Made by a program: the position numbers and the translations under genes. From NCBI GenBank assembly GCA_011526365.1, contig WTIO01000018.1, positions 1 to 61,301 on the forward strand: a stretch of 61,301 nt of DNA, read 5' to 3'. This document shows positions 9,247 through 17,529 of the stretch, one piece after another (within the stretch, counting starts at the first letter, position 1; the number at the start of each line of letters is the position of its first letter). Under the pieces are notes generated by a model. It did no database searches. It was given only the letters and a program-made list of their open reading frames with translations, and was not told the origin of the DNA. The stretch is from Flavobacteriales bacterium. Its GTDB lineage: Bacteria > Bacteroidota > Bacteroidia > Flavobacteriales > Flavobacteriaceae.

Positions 9247-9546
9247 ATGGATGCATTTGACACCAATCTCAACAGCCTAGAGCAAAAGCTTATCGCCTTG
9301 CTCAACAAGCTAAAGGAAAACCACCTGTCCATACAAAAAATGGAAGGGGAGTTGGACCGTTTGTCCAACGCCTATACACAGCTTGAAAAAACACACAGCG
9401 CGTTGAAGCTAGAACACAATGCACTAAAAGTTGCCAACGGCTTACTTGGCAGTAACGAGAGTAAGCAGAACACCAAACGAAAATTAAATACAATCATCAA
9501 CCAGGTGGATCGTTGTATTCAGCAGGTTGAGGAGCTTTCAAATTAA
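9247..9546 (+). CDS. Small coiled-coil protein upstream of ZapA
   Basis: A 99-residue charged helical protein with heptad-like spacing of hydrophobic residues (about residues 8-65, for example LNSLEQKLIALLNKLKEN). No family name comes to mind with certainty. Its stop codon overlaps the zapA start by one base (TAATG), so the two are translated from one message. By position it could be a ZapB-like partner in Z-ring bundling, since ZapA partners are often short coiled coils. That is inference from context and shape only. Confidence 0.7.
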   Translation: MDAFDTNLNSLEQKLIALLNKLKENHLSIQKMEGELDRLSNAYTQLEKTHSALKLEHNALKVANGLLGSNESKQNTKRKLNTIINQVDRCIQQVEELSN

Positions 9547-9839
9547 TGAGCGATTCATTAAAAATAAAATTAACCATAGCGGGGCGGGTATACCCCCTCA
9601 CTATAGCTGCAGCACAGGAGCAATCGCTTCGCGAAGCAGCAAACAAAATAGAAGCCATGATTGAAAAGCTGGAGCAAAATTATGCGGTACGCGATAAACA
9701 AGACGTTTTGGCCATGTGTACCTTGCAGTTTGCCGCTCAGGCCAATCAACAACAAACGGTTACTAAACCCACAGAATCCGCAAATGAAAAACTCCACGAA
9801 TTGATTGATTTAATTAACGTGCATCTGCAAACGTATTAA
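9546..9839 (+). CDS. zapA: Cell division protein ZapA
   Basis: Small FtsZ-associated protein that promotes Z-ring bundling. The 97-residue length is typical. The N-terminal half has the family pattern (KIKLTIAGRVYPLTIAAAQE followed by LREAANKIEAMIEKL) and the rest forms a helix. It overlaps the coiled-coil gene by one base and is followed by the probable 6S RNA and then rny. That order, zapA next to ssrS, is also known from Proteobacteria. Confidence 0.85.
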   Translation: MSDSLKIKLTIAGRVYPLTIAAAQEQSLREAANKIEAMIEKLEQNYAVRDKQDVLAMCTLQFAAQANQQQTVTKPTESANEKLHELIDLINVHLQTY

Positions 9840-9864
9840 CGTTCATTTAAATCAATACATCACT

Positions 9865-10029
9865 GCCTGTATTAGTTGCATTTTTTGATAAACTCAACGA
9901 AGTTTATATTAAAAAAGGTGAGTCGTCGCTGTAAAAGCATGCTGGAAACAGACCCTTGATCAGTGCGTTAGCCTTAATCCTGTTTACATAGGAGTTTATA
10001 CAAAACTTCACGACTGATACAGGCTTTTT
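9865..10029 (+). ncRNA. ssrS: Probable 6S RNA (6S-Flavo type)
   Basis: The 201-base gap between zapA and rny folds as a long rod. A 12-bp closing helix pairs 9865-9876 (GCCTGTATTAGT) with 10013-10024 (ACTGATACAGGC), with one G-U pair, and is followed directly by a T-run that fits an intrinsic terminator. Inside, an apical stem can form (9927-9931 with 9961-9965), and the strand at 9888-9907 has two mutually exclusive pairings, which fits the refolding seen in 6S RNA after product-RNA synthesis. 6S RNA mimics an open promoter and binds RNA polymerase. Identity rests on fold, length and the zapA neighbour, not on a covariance-model hit. Confidence 0.6.
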
Positions 10030-10040
10030 ATAAAAAAACA

Positions 10041-11600
10041 ATGGATACCACAGTACTCATTATAGCAGTAGCAAGTGCCCTAGGGGGACTTGTACTGGGG
10101 CGTCTCCTGATGGGGATAAAAGCCAACAACATTATTAAAGCGGCAAATGCCAAAGCGAAAGCGATTCAGCGCAAAGCGCACCAACAAGGCGATCGCCTAA
10201 AGAAAGATAAAATTCTTCAGGCCAAAGAGCGCTTTTTGGAACTGAAAGGAGAACACGAAAAGGTGATTTTGCAACGAGAGAAGAAAATTCTTGAGGTGGA
10301 GAATCGTGTGAAAGACAAAGAAGCCAAACTGAATAACGAGCTCAATAGAACCAAGTCCCTATCCAAAAACTTGGAGGACAAAAGCTCTACCTTAAACCTC
10401 AAGCTAGAAAAGCTAGAAGGGCAAAAGCGCACTTTAGACCAACAGTTGGAGCAACAAATTCAAAAGCTGGAAGAGCTCTCTGGTTATTCGGCCGAACAAG
10501 CCAAAGAGGAATTGGTGCAATCCCTAAAGGATCGCGCAAATGCTTCGGCAATGAGCTATGTGCAAACCCAATTGGAAGAAGCCAAACTCACAGTAGATCA
10601 AGAGGCCAAAAAACTTATCGTGAGTACCATTCAGCGTATTGGTACCGAAGAGGCGGTGGAAAACTGTGTTTCTGTGTTTAACCTCGAATCTGACGATATG
10701 AAAGGACGTATTATTGGGCGTGAAGGACGAAACATTCGGGCACTTGAAGCCGCAACAGGGGTAGAGTTTATTGTAGATGATACCCCCGAAGCTATTATCC
10801 TGTCCTGTTTTGATCCTGTACGTCGTGAAATTGCGCGTTTGGCGTTGCACCGTTTGGTTACTGACGGACGCATTCACCCTGCACGCATTGAGGAGGTGGT
10901 ACGAAAAACCAGTAAACAAATTGACAACGAAATAATAGAAGTAGGGAAGCGTACTGTAATTGATTTAGGAATTCATGGGTTAAACCCCGAATTGATTAAG
11001 GTAGTAGGGCGTATGAAATACCGTTCGTCTTATGGACAAAATCTTTTGCAGCACTCCCGTGAGGTTGCCAAACTGTGTGGTGTAATGGCATCCGAATTAG
11101 GGCTTAACGCCAAACTTGCAAAACGTGCTGGGCTATTGCACGACATTGGAAAAGTTCCCGAGGAGGAAACGGAAGTGCCTCACGCCTTATTGGGGATGGA
11201 ATGGGCTGAAAAATACGGGGAGAAAAAAGAAGTATGCAACGCCATTGGTGCCCACCACGATGAAATTGAAATGACGTCCTTACTATCTCCCATTGTTCAG
11301 GTGTGCGATGCTATTTCAGGGGCACGCCCAGGGGCCCGACGTCAAGTGATGGACAGTTATGTGCAGCGTCTAAAAGACCTAGAAAACATCGCTTATGACT
11401 TTAATGGAGTAAACAAAGCGTATGCTATTCAGGCAGGGCGCGAACTTCGTGTAGTGGTGGAAAGTGAAAAGGTGACTGACGAACAAGCGGCAGGGCTTTC
11501 GTTTGAAATTTCTCAAAAAATTCAAACCGACATGACCTACCCCGGGCAAGTGAAAGTGACTGTGATTCGGGAGACCCGAGCTGTAAATGTGGCCAAATAA
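10041..11600 (+). CDS. rny: Ribonuclease Y
   Basis: Membrane-anchored endoribonuclease that starts mRNA decay. The 519-residue protein has the standard order: an N-terminal transmembrane segment (about 5-25), a long charged coiled coil (to about 170), a KH RNA-binding domain with [19 protein letters not shown], and an HD phosphohydrolase domain with LLHDIGK and GAHHDEIE metal ligands. The length matches B. subtilis RNase Y. It follows the putative 6S RNA by about 12 bases. Its stop abuts the stop of the convergent glpF gene with no base between. Confidence 0.94.
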   Translation: MDTTVLIIAVASALGGLVLGRLLMGIKANNIIKAANAKAKAIQRKAHQQGDRLKKDKILQAKERFLELKGEHEKVILQREKKILEVENRVKDKEAKLNNELNRTKSLSKNLEDKSSTLNLKLEKLEGQKRTLDQQLEQQIQKLEELSGYSAEQAKEELVQSLKDRANASAMSYVQTQLEEAKLTVDQEAKKLIVSTIQRIGTEEAVENCVSVFNLESDDMKGRIIGREGRNIRALEAATGVEFIVDDTPEAIILSCFDPVRREIARLALHRLVTDGRIHPARIEEVVRKTSKQIDNEIIEVGKRTVIDLGIHGLNPELIKVVGRMKYRSSYGQNLLQHSREVAKLCGVMASELGLNAKLAKRAGLLHDIGKVPEEETEVPHALLGMEWAEKYGEKKEVCNAIGAHHDEIEMTSLLSPIVQVCDAISGARPGARRQVMDSYVQRLKDLENIAYDFNGVNKAYAIQAGRELRVVVESEKVTDEQAAGLSFEISQKIQTDMTYPGQVKVTVIRETRAVNVAK

Positions 11601-12344
11601 TTAGGCGAGAAAAAGATACAGTCCACCGGCAATACTTCCCCCTACAAAAGGCCCAAATATAGGCACCCAACTGTAGGCCCAATCAGCGTCCTTGTTTTTC
11701 CGTGCTAAACTCTGGTACACCAAACGCGGTCCTAAATCACGCGCCGGGTTTATGGCGTAGCCTGTGGCGCCTCCTAAGGCAATACCTATCACCCAAACAA
11801 CCAAACCAATAGGTAGCGCTTCCAGAGCGCCCAATCCAAAGTTTTCAACTTCCATCCCTTCAATGGCAATACTTGGATTAACAATGCTTAGGGCACAAAA
11901 CACCAAAACAAACGTGCCAATGAGTTCCGTAATAAAGTTGTTTTTGTAGTTGCGAATAAGCGGACCTGTACAAAACGTACTCCTAACGGTGGCTTCTTCT
12001 GTGGTTGCATTGTAGTGATCTCTGTAGGCAAAAAAGGCGGTATAGGCGCCCAAAAATGCTCCTATAAGTTGCGTGCCTATATAGCCGAGGACCAGCTGCC
12101 AAGAAAATTTTCCAGCTACTGCCAACCCTAGGGTTACTGCTGGATTCAGATGAGCACCGCTAAATTGACCTACTATAAAAACACTCACAAAAACGGCCAG
12201 GCCCCAACCAGAACTAATTAAAATCCAGTTGTGCTGTTTTTCTGCAGCAGTAGCTTTTAGGCTGCAATTGGCATTTATACCAACTCCTAAAAGCAGTAGC
12301 ATAAAGGTACCAAAGAGCTCCGCGAAATAGGGGGTCATATTCAT
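11601..12344 (-). CDS. glpF: Glycerol facilitator / aquaglyceroporin
   Basis: Channel for passive glycerol entry through the inner membrane. The 247-residue protein has both half-helix motifs: HLNPAVTLG in the first repeat and INPARDLGPR in the second. Asp after NPAR is the mark of the glycerol-conducting branch (GlpF) and not of water-only aquaporins. It is the last gene of the operon and overlaps the end of glpD by 4 bases. Glycerol entering here is phosphorylated by GlpK and oxidised by GlpD from the same message. Confidence 0.9.
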   Translation of the reverse strand: MNMTPYFAELFGTFMLLLLGVGINANCSLKATAAEKQHNWILISSGWGLAVFVSVFIVGQFSGAHLNPAVTLGLAVAGKFSWQLVLGYIGTQLIGAFLGAYTAFFAYRDHYNATTEEATVRSTFCTGPLIRNYKNNFITELIGTFVLVFCALSIVNPSIAIEGMEVENFGLGALEALPIGLVVWVIGIALGGATGYAINPARDLGPRLVYQSLARKNKDADWAYSWVPIFGPFVGGSIAGGLYLFLA

Positions 12345-13888
12345 AATATATAGTTTTGCGCAAGTGACTCAAAGGATTTCAATTGCTCCGTTTCCCACTG
12401 CTGGTTTGTATTCATAAATTTTGCCATAAGTCGGGCAACAGTTGGGGCAATTCGCAAACTTTCTTTTGCATCTAAAAATAACCCTCGGACTCTACGTGCG
12501 AGAACGTCTTCAAGGGTGACGGCCATTTCTTGCTCAACGGCCCATTGAATTTGATTTTCAGTAATGTGAAAAGTAGTAGCTAAAGAAGTATTTCCGTTTG
12601 GGTTTAGGGCAATTATTTTTTCAATATCACTCCCGTATACATGTAGGGGGTTGTCCCAATCACAATTAAAATCATAGCCGTGAATGGGCATACGTTCGGT
12701 GTTGCATTTACGCTCGGGGAGTCCTCCCACAGGAATAGCGGTGTCAATGGTATCTTCAGCCATCTTTCGATAGGTGGTCCATTTTCCTCCAATAACACTA
12801 ACCAAACCAGCTGTGGATACCATGACCTTGTGATGTCGTGAAACTTCTTTCGTTTCATTTTTATCGCCTTGAGCGGCAAGAGGGCGCAAGCCTGCAAAAA
12901 CACTTTTTACGTCGGAGCGTTTCGGTTTTTGTGTCATGTAGGCCGCGGCATTGGCAAGGATAAAATCAATTTCTTCCTCTAGGGGTATGGGTTCAGCAGT
13001 GGCGGTATCAATAGGCGTATCGGTAGTTCCTACTACTACATGTTGATGCCAAGGCACGGCAAACAGCACCCTGCCGTCTGAGGTTTGGGGAATCATAATT
13101 GCGTGTGGGCCTTTTAAAAACTTTTTTTCTAGCACCAAATGCACTCCCTGACTGGGGCGTATCATTGCCGGACTTTCCGGTTGGTCGAGCTGGAGAATTT
13201 GATCAGAAAATACCCCAGTGGCGTTGATCACTACCCTTGCATTTAATTGGTAGTCTGTGTTGGTTAGGGTATCTGTTGCTGTGAGTCCTGTGATGAGGTC
13301 GTTTTGTTTTTCTAGGCCGGTGACCCCTACGTAGTTTAATAACGTGGCCCCATGATTTTCAGCAGTTTGGGCTATGCTCACTGCCATACGGGCATCGTCA
13401 AATTGTCCGTCGTGGTAAATGACGCCACCGCGTAAGTCTTCTTGTTTTACGTTGGGAATTAGGGCTATGGTTTCTTTATGGTCTAAAATAGTGGAGGGGC
13501 CTAAACCCATCTTTCCTGCCATGAGGTCGTAAATTTTAAGGCCTAAGCCATAAAACGGGCTGTTCCACCAATCATAAGAAGGTATAACGAAACTTAAATC
13601 ACGGACCAAATGTGGCGCGTTATTGCGCATGATACCCCGCTCCTTTAAAGCCTCTATAACCAGGGATATGTCTCCATTTTGCAGATACCGTACTCCCCCG
13701 TGGACGAGTTTTGTACTGCGGGAAGAAGTGCCTTTTGCAAAGTCATATTTTTCAAGGAGTAGGGTTTTATAGCCTCTACTTGCCGCATCTATGGCAGCTC
13801 CAAGTCCACTGGCTCCTCCACCAATAATGATGATGTCCCACTTCTTTTTGTGGTTTTTAAGTTTTTTTAAATTTTTAGTTCTATTCAT
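12341..13888 (-). CDS. glpD: Aerobic glycerol-3-phosphate dehydrogenase
   Basis: FAD enzyme oxidising glycerol-3-phosphate to dihydroxyacetone phosphate and passing electrons to quinone at the inner face of the membrane. The N-terminus has the dinucleotide fold IIIGGGASGLGAAIDAASRG, then TSSRSTKLVHGGVRYL, a signature of the GlpD/GlpA family. The length (515) suits GlpD. The C-terminal part, with LARRVRGLFLDAKES, is the usual cap domain. It lies 3 bases after glpK and overlaps glpF. Confidence 0.93.
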   Translation of the reverse strand: MNRTKNLKKLKNHKKKWDIIIIGGGASGLGAAIDAASRGYKTLLLEKYDFAKGTSSRSTKLVHGGVRYLQNGDISLVIEALKERGIMRNNAPHLVRDLSFVIPSYDWWNSPFYGLGLKIYDLMAGKMGLGPSTILDHKETIALIPNVKQEDLRGGVIYHDGQFDDARMAVSIAQTAENHGATLLNYVGVTGLEKQNDLITGLTATDTLTNTDYQLNARVVINATGVFSDQILQLDQPESPAMIRPSQGVHLVLEKKFLKGPHAIMIPQTSDGRVLFAVPWHQHVVVGTTDTPIDTATAEPIPLEEEIDFILANAAAYMTQKPKRSDVKSVFAGLRPLAAQGDKNETKEVSRHHKVMVSTAGLVSVIGGKWTTYRKMAEDTIDTAIPVGGLPERKCNTERMPIHGYDFNCDWDNPLHVYGSDIEKIIALNPNGNTSLATTFHITENQIQWAVEQEMAVTLEDVLARRVRGLFLDAKESLRIAPTVARLMAKFMNTNQQWETEQLKSFESLAQNYIL

Positions 13889-13891
13889 TAC

Positions 13892-15367
13892 TTAGGGTAG
13901 GGCGTTGATGCGCTTGTTCCACAATTGCAAAATGTTTTCTACATCGGTAGTAGGATTGGGTTGAAAGCTGCGTTCGTATTCCCAGCGTTCCGTTAATTCT
14001 TCTAAGGAATCCCAAAAGCCTACCGCTAAGCCAGCAAAAAATGCTGCGCCTAAAGCTGTAGTTTCGGTGTTTTTAGGACGGATTACCGTGGTGTTAAGCA
14101 CATCAGCTTGCAGTTGCATTAGCAGGTTGTTGGTGCTAGCCCCGCCATCTACTTTTAGACTTTCAAATGTTACGCCAGCATCCTTTTGCATGGCTATAAT
14201 AATTTCGCGGGTACGCAGTGCTATGGCTTCAAGGGCGGCACGTGCAATGTGGCCTTTAGAAGTACCTCGTGTGATTCCCATTAACGCGCCTGTGGCATGG
14301 GGATTCCAATGGGGTGCTCCCAAGCCTGAGAGGGCAGGAACAAAGGTAAGTCCCCCGTTATCTGTAACGGTTTCGGCCAAGGTTTCAATTTCTGCTGCAG
14401 ATTCAATTAATTGCATTTGATCTCGTAACCATTGCACTAGTGCTCCGGCAATAAATACGCTACCTTCTATGGCGTAGGTTACTTCTCCTTGGAGGCGATA
14501 GGCTATAGTTGTGAGCATTTTATTTTTTGATACTACAGGTGTTTTTCCTGTGTTCATAATACAAAAGCAGCCCGTTCCATAGGTGTTTTTCACAGTACCG
14601 GGAGCCGTGCAAAGCTGTCCGAAAAGCGCAGCTTGTTGATCGCCAGCAATGCCTGCGATGGGGAGTGCTGCCCCCAAAAGTTCTTCGGCAGTAGTTCCTA
14701 CTACTTCGGAGGAATCCACCACTTTAGCAAGGAGACTTTCAGGAACTTCGAGCAAGTCCAGGAGTTCGTCGTCCCATTTTTGGGTATGAATATTAAAAAG
14801 CAGTGTTCTACTGGCATTAGTAGCATCGGTAACATGAACTTTCCCCTGGGTGAGTTTCCATATCAACCAACTATCGATAGTACCAAAGGCAAGCGTTCCT
14901 TTTTCGGCAGCTGTTCGAATTTCGGGTTTGCTGTTAAGGATCCAACGGATTTTAGTTCCCGAAAAATAGGCGTCCAACACCAGTCCTGTTTTTTCGTAAA
15001 ACAGAGGTGCTTTCCCTTGCTGCTGTAAATGTTCACAAAAATCTGCGGTACGCCTATCTTGCCATACTATGGCTTTCCCAACGGGAGTTCCTGTTTTCCG
15101 ATCCCAAACCACAGTAGTTTCACGTTGGTTGGTGATGCCCACGGCAGCAATTTCCTCAGGGATTACACCACTGTTTTGCAGCAGGCGTTGTAGCACCCGT
15201 AGTTGGGTGTCCCAAATTTCATTGGCATCGTGTTCTACCCACCCTTGATGTGGGAAATACTGTGTAAATTCTTCTTGTTCTAAGGCAACGGTGTTTCCCT
15301 GATGGTCAAAGAGTAGGGCTCGCGAACTGGAGGTACCTGCATCTATTGCAAGGATGTATTTTTTCAC
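13892..15367 (-). CDS. glpK: Glycerol kinase
   Basis: ATP-dependent phosphorylation of glycerol, which traps it in the cell. The 491-residue protein has the FGGY kinase pattern: LAIDAGTSSSRALLFD (phosphate 1), the glycerol-contacting stretch GITNQRETTVVWDR, and GLGAPHWNPHATGALMGITR in the second domain. It starts with GTG, whose bases overlap the DUF983 stop (GTGA), so its translation is probably coupled to DUF983. The start is supported by the alignment of LAIDAGTSS close to the N-terminus. Confidence 0.93.
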   Translation of the reverse strand: MKKYILAIDAGTSSSRALLFDHQGNTVALEQEEFTQYFPHQGWVEHDANEIWDTQLRVLQRLLQNSGVIPEEIAAVGITNQRETTVVWDRKTGTPVGKAIVWQDRRTADFCEHLQQQGKAPLFYEKTGLVLDAYFSGTKIRWILNSKPEIRTAAEKGTLAFGTIDSWLIWKLTQGKVHVTDATNASRTLLFNIHTQKWDDELLDLLEVPESLLAKVVDSSEVVGTTAEELLGAALPIAGIAGDQQAALFGQLCTAPGTVKNTYGTGCFCIMNTGKTPVVSKNKMLTTIAYRLQGEVTYAIEGSVFIAGALVQWLRDQMQLIESAAEIETLAETVTDNGGLTFVPALSGLGAPHWNPHATGALMGITRGTSKGHIARAALEAIALRTREIIIAMQKDAGVTFESLKVDGGASTNNLLMQLQADVLNTTVIRPKNTETTALGAAFFAGLAVGFWDSLEELTERWEYERSFQPNPTTDVENILQLWNKRINALP

Positions 15368-15753
15368 TTGGTTTTGGCTTTATTTGAATCGTAATTTATA
15401 AAAAAATTTGCCCAAATAATTTTTGCATAGCCATTTAGGAAAGGCCCAAAGGCCAGAATTAAGCCTAAAACCCATAAAAAACACTCAAGAATACTGAAGT
15501 TTGAGCTTAGCAGCCAATAGCCTATTGAAGTTCCCACCATCAGGCCTACCCCTAGGGCATAGGCCACATACATTGAGCCGTAGTAGAAACTGGGTTCAAT
15601 TTTAAATTTCAGGCCACAGTGGTCACAGGTATCGCGTACACGTGTTAGTTTGAAAATTTTGAAGGGCGGGTGGACTAAAAATTTTCCCCGATGGCATTGG
15701 GGGCATCTAAGTGGCAGGATACTGTTGAGTTTGTTGCCTTTAGGGAAATACAT
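15364..15753 (-). CDS. DUF983 family membrane protein
   Basis: A 129-residue protein with two CxxC pairs (CPQCHRG near the N-terminus and CDHCGLKF about 20 residues later) that look like a zinc ribbon, followed by two hydrophobic helices and a basic tail. This is the DUF983 pattern. The biochemical function is unknown. It lies 7 bases after the TauE-like gene and overlaps glpK by 4 bases, so it sits inside the glycerol operon. Whether it works with glycerol metabolism or is only carried along cannot be told. Confidence 0.82.
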   Translation of the reverse strand: MYFPKGNKLNSILPLRCPQCHRGKFLVHPPFKIFKLTRVRDTCDHCGLKFKIEPSFYYGSMYVAYALGVGLMVGTSIGYWLLSSNFSILECFLWVLGLILAFGPFLNGYAKIIWANFFINYDSNKAKTK

Positions 15754-15760
15754 GATGGCA

Positions 15761-16522
15761 CTAGTTTAAAAACATAAAGATACTTCCTAAGAGGGTAAAG
15801 TACAAGATTAAAATACGGTAGTTGTGCTCCTGAATACGCTTTACTAAAACAACTCCTAGCACAAGTCCAGCAACCAAAGCAGGGAGTAATTTTAGGCTTA
15901 TTGTTAAGGAGTCCCAGGTGATGGTTTCCCAAACCCAAATATGGAAGGGAATTTTAAAGATGTTGATAATAAAAAACAACCAGGCAGCCGTCCCTATAAA
16001 GGCCGCTTTGGGCAGGCGGTGTGCTAAAAAGTAAATGCTGGTGAAGGCCCCCGCAAGATTTCCAATCATAGTAGTAAAGCCTGATAGTATTCCAAAACTC
16101 GCCGCAAAGGACCAATGTGTGGGGACTTTCTTTTCTTTTTTGGAATCCCAATAGAGCATAAACACCACACTGCTAATGATAATTCCCAGCATGCCAATTT
16201 TAAAAAGTAGGGCTGGGATACGTTCTCCAACATACACTCCTAGTAGCACGCCCAACACCATGGTAGGCATTAGTTTTTTGATGTAATGCCATTGTACTTC
16301 TTTGCGGTAATAGGATATGGCAAAAATGTCTCCTACCACCAGTAAGGGCATAAGAATTCCCGTGGAGACCTTGGCGCCATAGCTGATGGCCATAAGGGTA
16401 ACAATAACCACAGCGATCCCTTTAATCCCTGATTTTGCAATGCCCAGTAACGCTGCTGCAGTAAGGGCGACAATAAAATAGAAGAGATCGGGAGTTGCTG
16501 AAGCGATAGCGTTTTGTGTTAT
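15761..16522 (-). CDS. TauE/SafE family permease without a conventional start codon
   Basis: Membrane protein of the sulfite exporter TauE/SafE family, with seven or so hydrophobic segments. The first standard start is the GTG at 16411, but the reading frame stays open upstream to about 16578 and encodes the expected first helix and family motif (YFIVALTAAALLGIAKSGIK). That upstream stretch has no ATG, GTG or TTG; ATA at 16522 is the start used here as a guess, with ATT at 16474 another candidate. A non-standard start, a mutated start or a sequence error are all possible. It is the first gene of the glycerol operon. The substrate is unknown. Confidence 0.72.
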   Translation of the reverse strand: MTQNAIASATPDLFYFIVALTAAALLGIAKSGIKGIAVVIVTLMAISYGAKVSTGILMPLLVVGDIFAISYYRKEVQWHYIKKLMPTMVLGVLLGVYVGERIPALLFKIGMLGIIISSVVFMLYWDSKKEKKVPTHWSFAASFGILSGFTTMIGNLAGAFTSIYFLAHRLPKAAFIGTAAWLFFIINIFKIPFHIWVWETITWDSLTISLKLLPALVAGLVLGVVLVKRIQEHNYRILILYFTLLGSIFMFLN

Positions 16523-16631
16523 AGTGAATGTAAAGTATAAATGTACACTATTCCTTCCGAAGCAAGAGTTTCTAATAATAAATTAATAGGGTTCCAATGA
16601 TTATTGTGATCTTTGAAAAAAGAACTAATTT

Positions 16632-17498
16632 TTGAATCCTTACCCGCGTGCTATTGCCTTTATGTTATGGAGTGTGTTGTCCTTCACCATCATGAACCTC
16701 CTCTTGAAATACCTGGTAGACTATCCTACTTTTGAGCTAGTGTTTTTTAGGTCTATTGGCACCCTGGTACTCACCACATCTATTTTATCTGTTCAAAAAG
16801 TGCCTATGTGGGGGAAGCACCGGTATTTGCTTGTTGCTCGTGGGCTGTCGGGCGCTACGTCTATGGTACTTTTCTTTGCTTCTTTAAATTACATTTCGTT
16901 GGGGTCTGCTGTTTCGCTTCGTTATGTAGCCCCCATTTTCACCGCTGTAATAGCAGTACTTTTTTTAAAAGAAAAAATGTCCCCGCTGCAATGGCTGTTT
17001 CTACTACTTTCATTTTCAGGCGTGCTGCTGGTAAAGGGATTTGATCCTAGTATTGGTTATTTTGGATTTATACTAATTATGCTCTGCGCTGCTTTTAGTG
17101 CTTTGGTGTACATTATCATTAGTAAAATAGGAACACGAGAGCACCCGCTAGTAGTAGTGCATTATTTTATGCTCATTGCTACCCTTGTGGGTTTGGGTGG
17201 AATGCTTTTAGACTATGTTCCCCCGAAAACTGAGGACCTCCTTTGGATGCTAAGTTTGGGAATTTTTGGCTTTTTTGGGCAGTACTTTATGACCAAAGCC
17301 TTTCAAATTTACAATGCACATTTGGTGGCACCATTTAAGTATGTTGAGGTTTTTTTCACACTCAGTTTTGGTCTTTTTATATTTGGAGAAACCTATACTT
17401 TTTTATCCCTTTTGGGAACGTTTTGTATTATTACGGGCTTGGTACTCAACGTAATCTATAAGTATCGCACCAGTCCAAAACGCTTGAAATTAAAATAA
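16632..17498 (+). CDS. EamA/DMT superfamily transporter
   Basis: A 288-residue inner-membrane protein with about ten hydrophobic helices arranged as two EamA repeats, the layout of RhaT/YdcZ-type metabolite exporters. Typical sequence marks are the first-repeat end LRYVAPIFTAVIAVLFLKEK and the second-repeat end with FGETYTFLSLLGTFCIITG. The start is TTG at 16632; the ATG at 16662 would cut into the first helix. It is divergent from the TauE-like gene and 31 bases ahead of alkB, so the two may be cotranscribed. The substrate is unknown. Confidence 0.8.
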   Translation: MNPYPRAIAFMLWSVLSFTIMNLLLKYLVDYPTFELVFFRSIGTLVLTTSILSVQKVPMWGKHRYLLVARGLSGATSMVLFFASLNYISLGSAVSLRYVAPIFTAVIAVLFLKEKMSPLQWLFLLLSFSGVLLVKGFDPSIGYFGFILIMLCAAFSALVYIIISKIGTREHPLVVVHYFMLIATLVGLGGMLLDYVPPKTEDLLWMLSLGIFGFFGQYFMTKAFQIYNAHLVAPFKYVEVFFTLSFGLFIFGETYTFLSLLGTFCIITGLVLNVIYKYRTSPKRLKLK

Positions 17499-17529
17499 TT
17501 ACTACATTTAGTTCTGAAAAATTGGATCT

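Noticed and set aside
10524-10919. 131-codon minus-strand frame
   Set aside because: Antisense to the KH region of rny; the sense gene is certain.
14633-15028. 131-codon plus-strand frame
   Set aside because: Antisense shadow of glpK.
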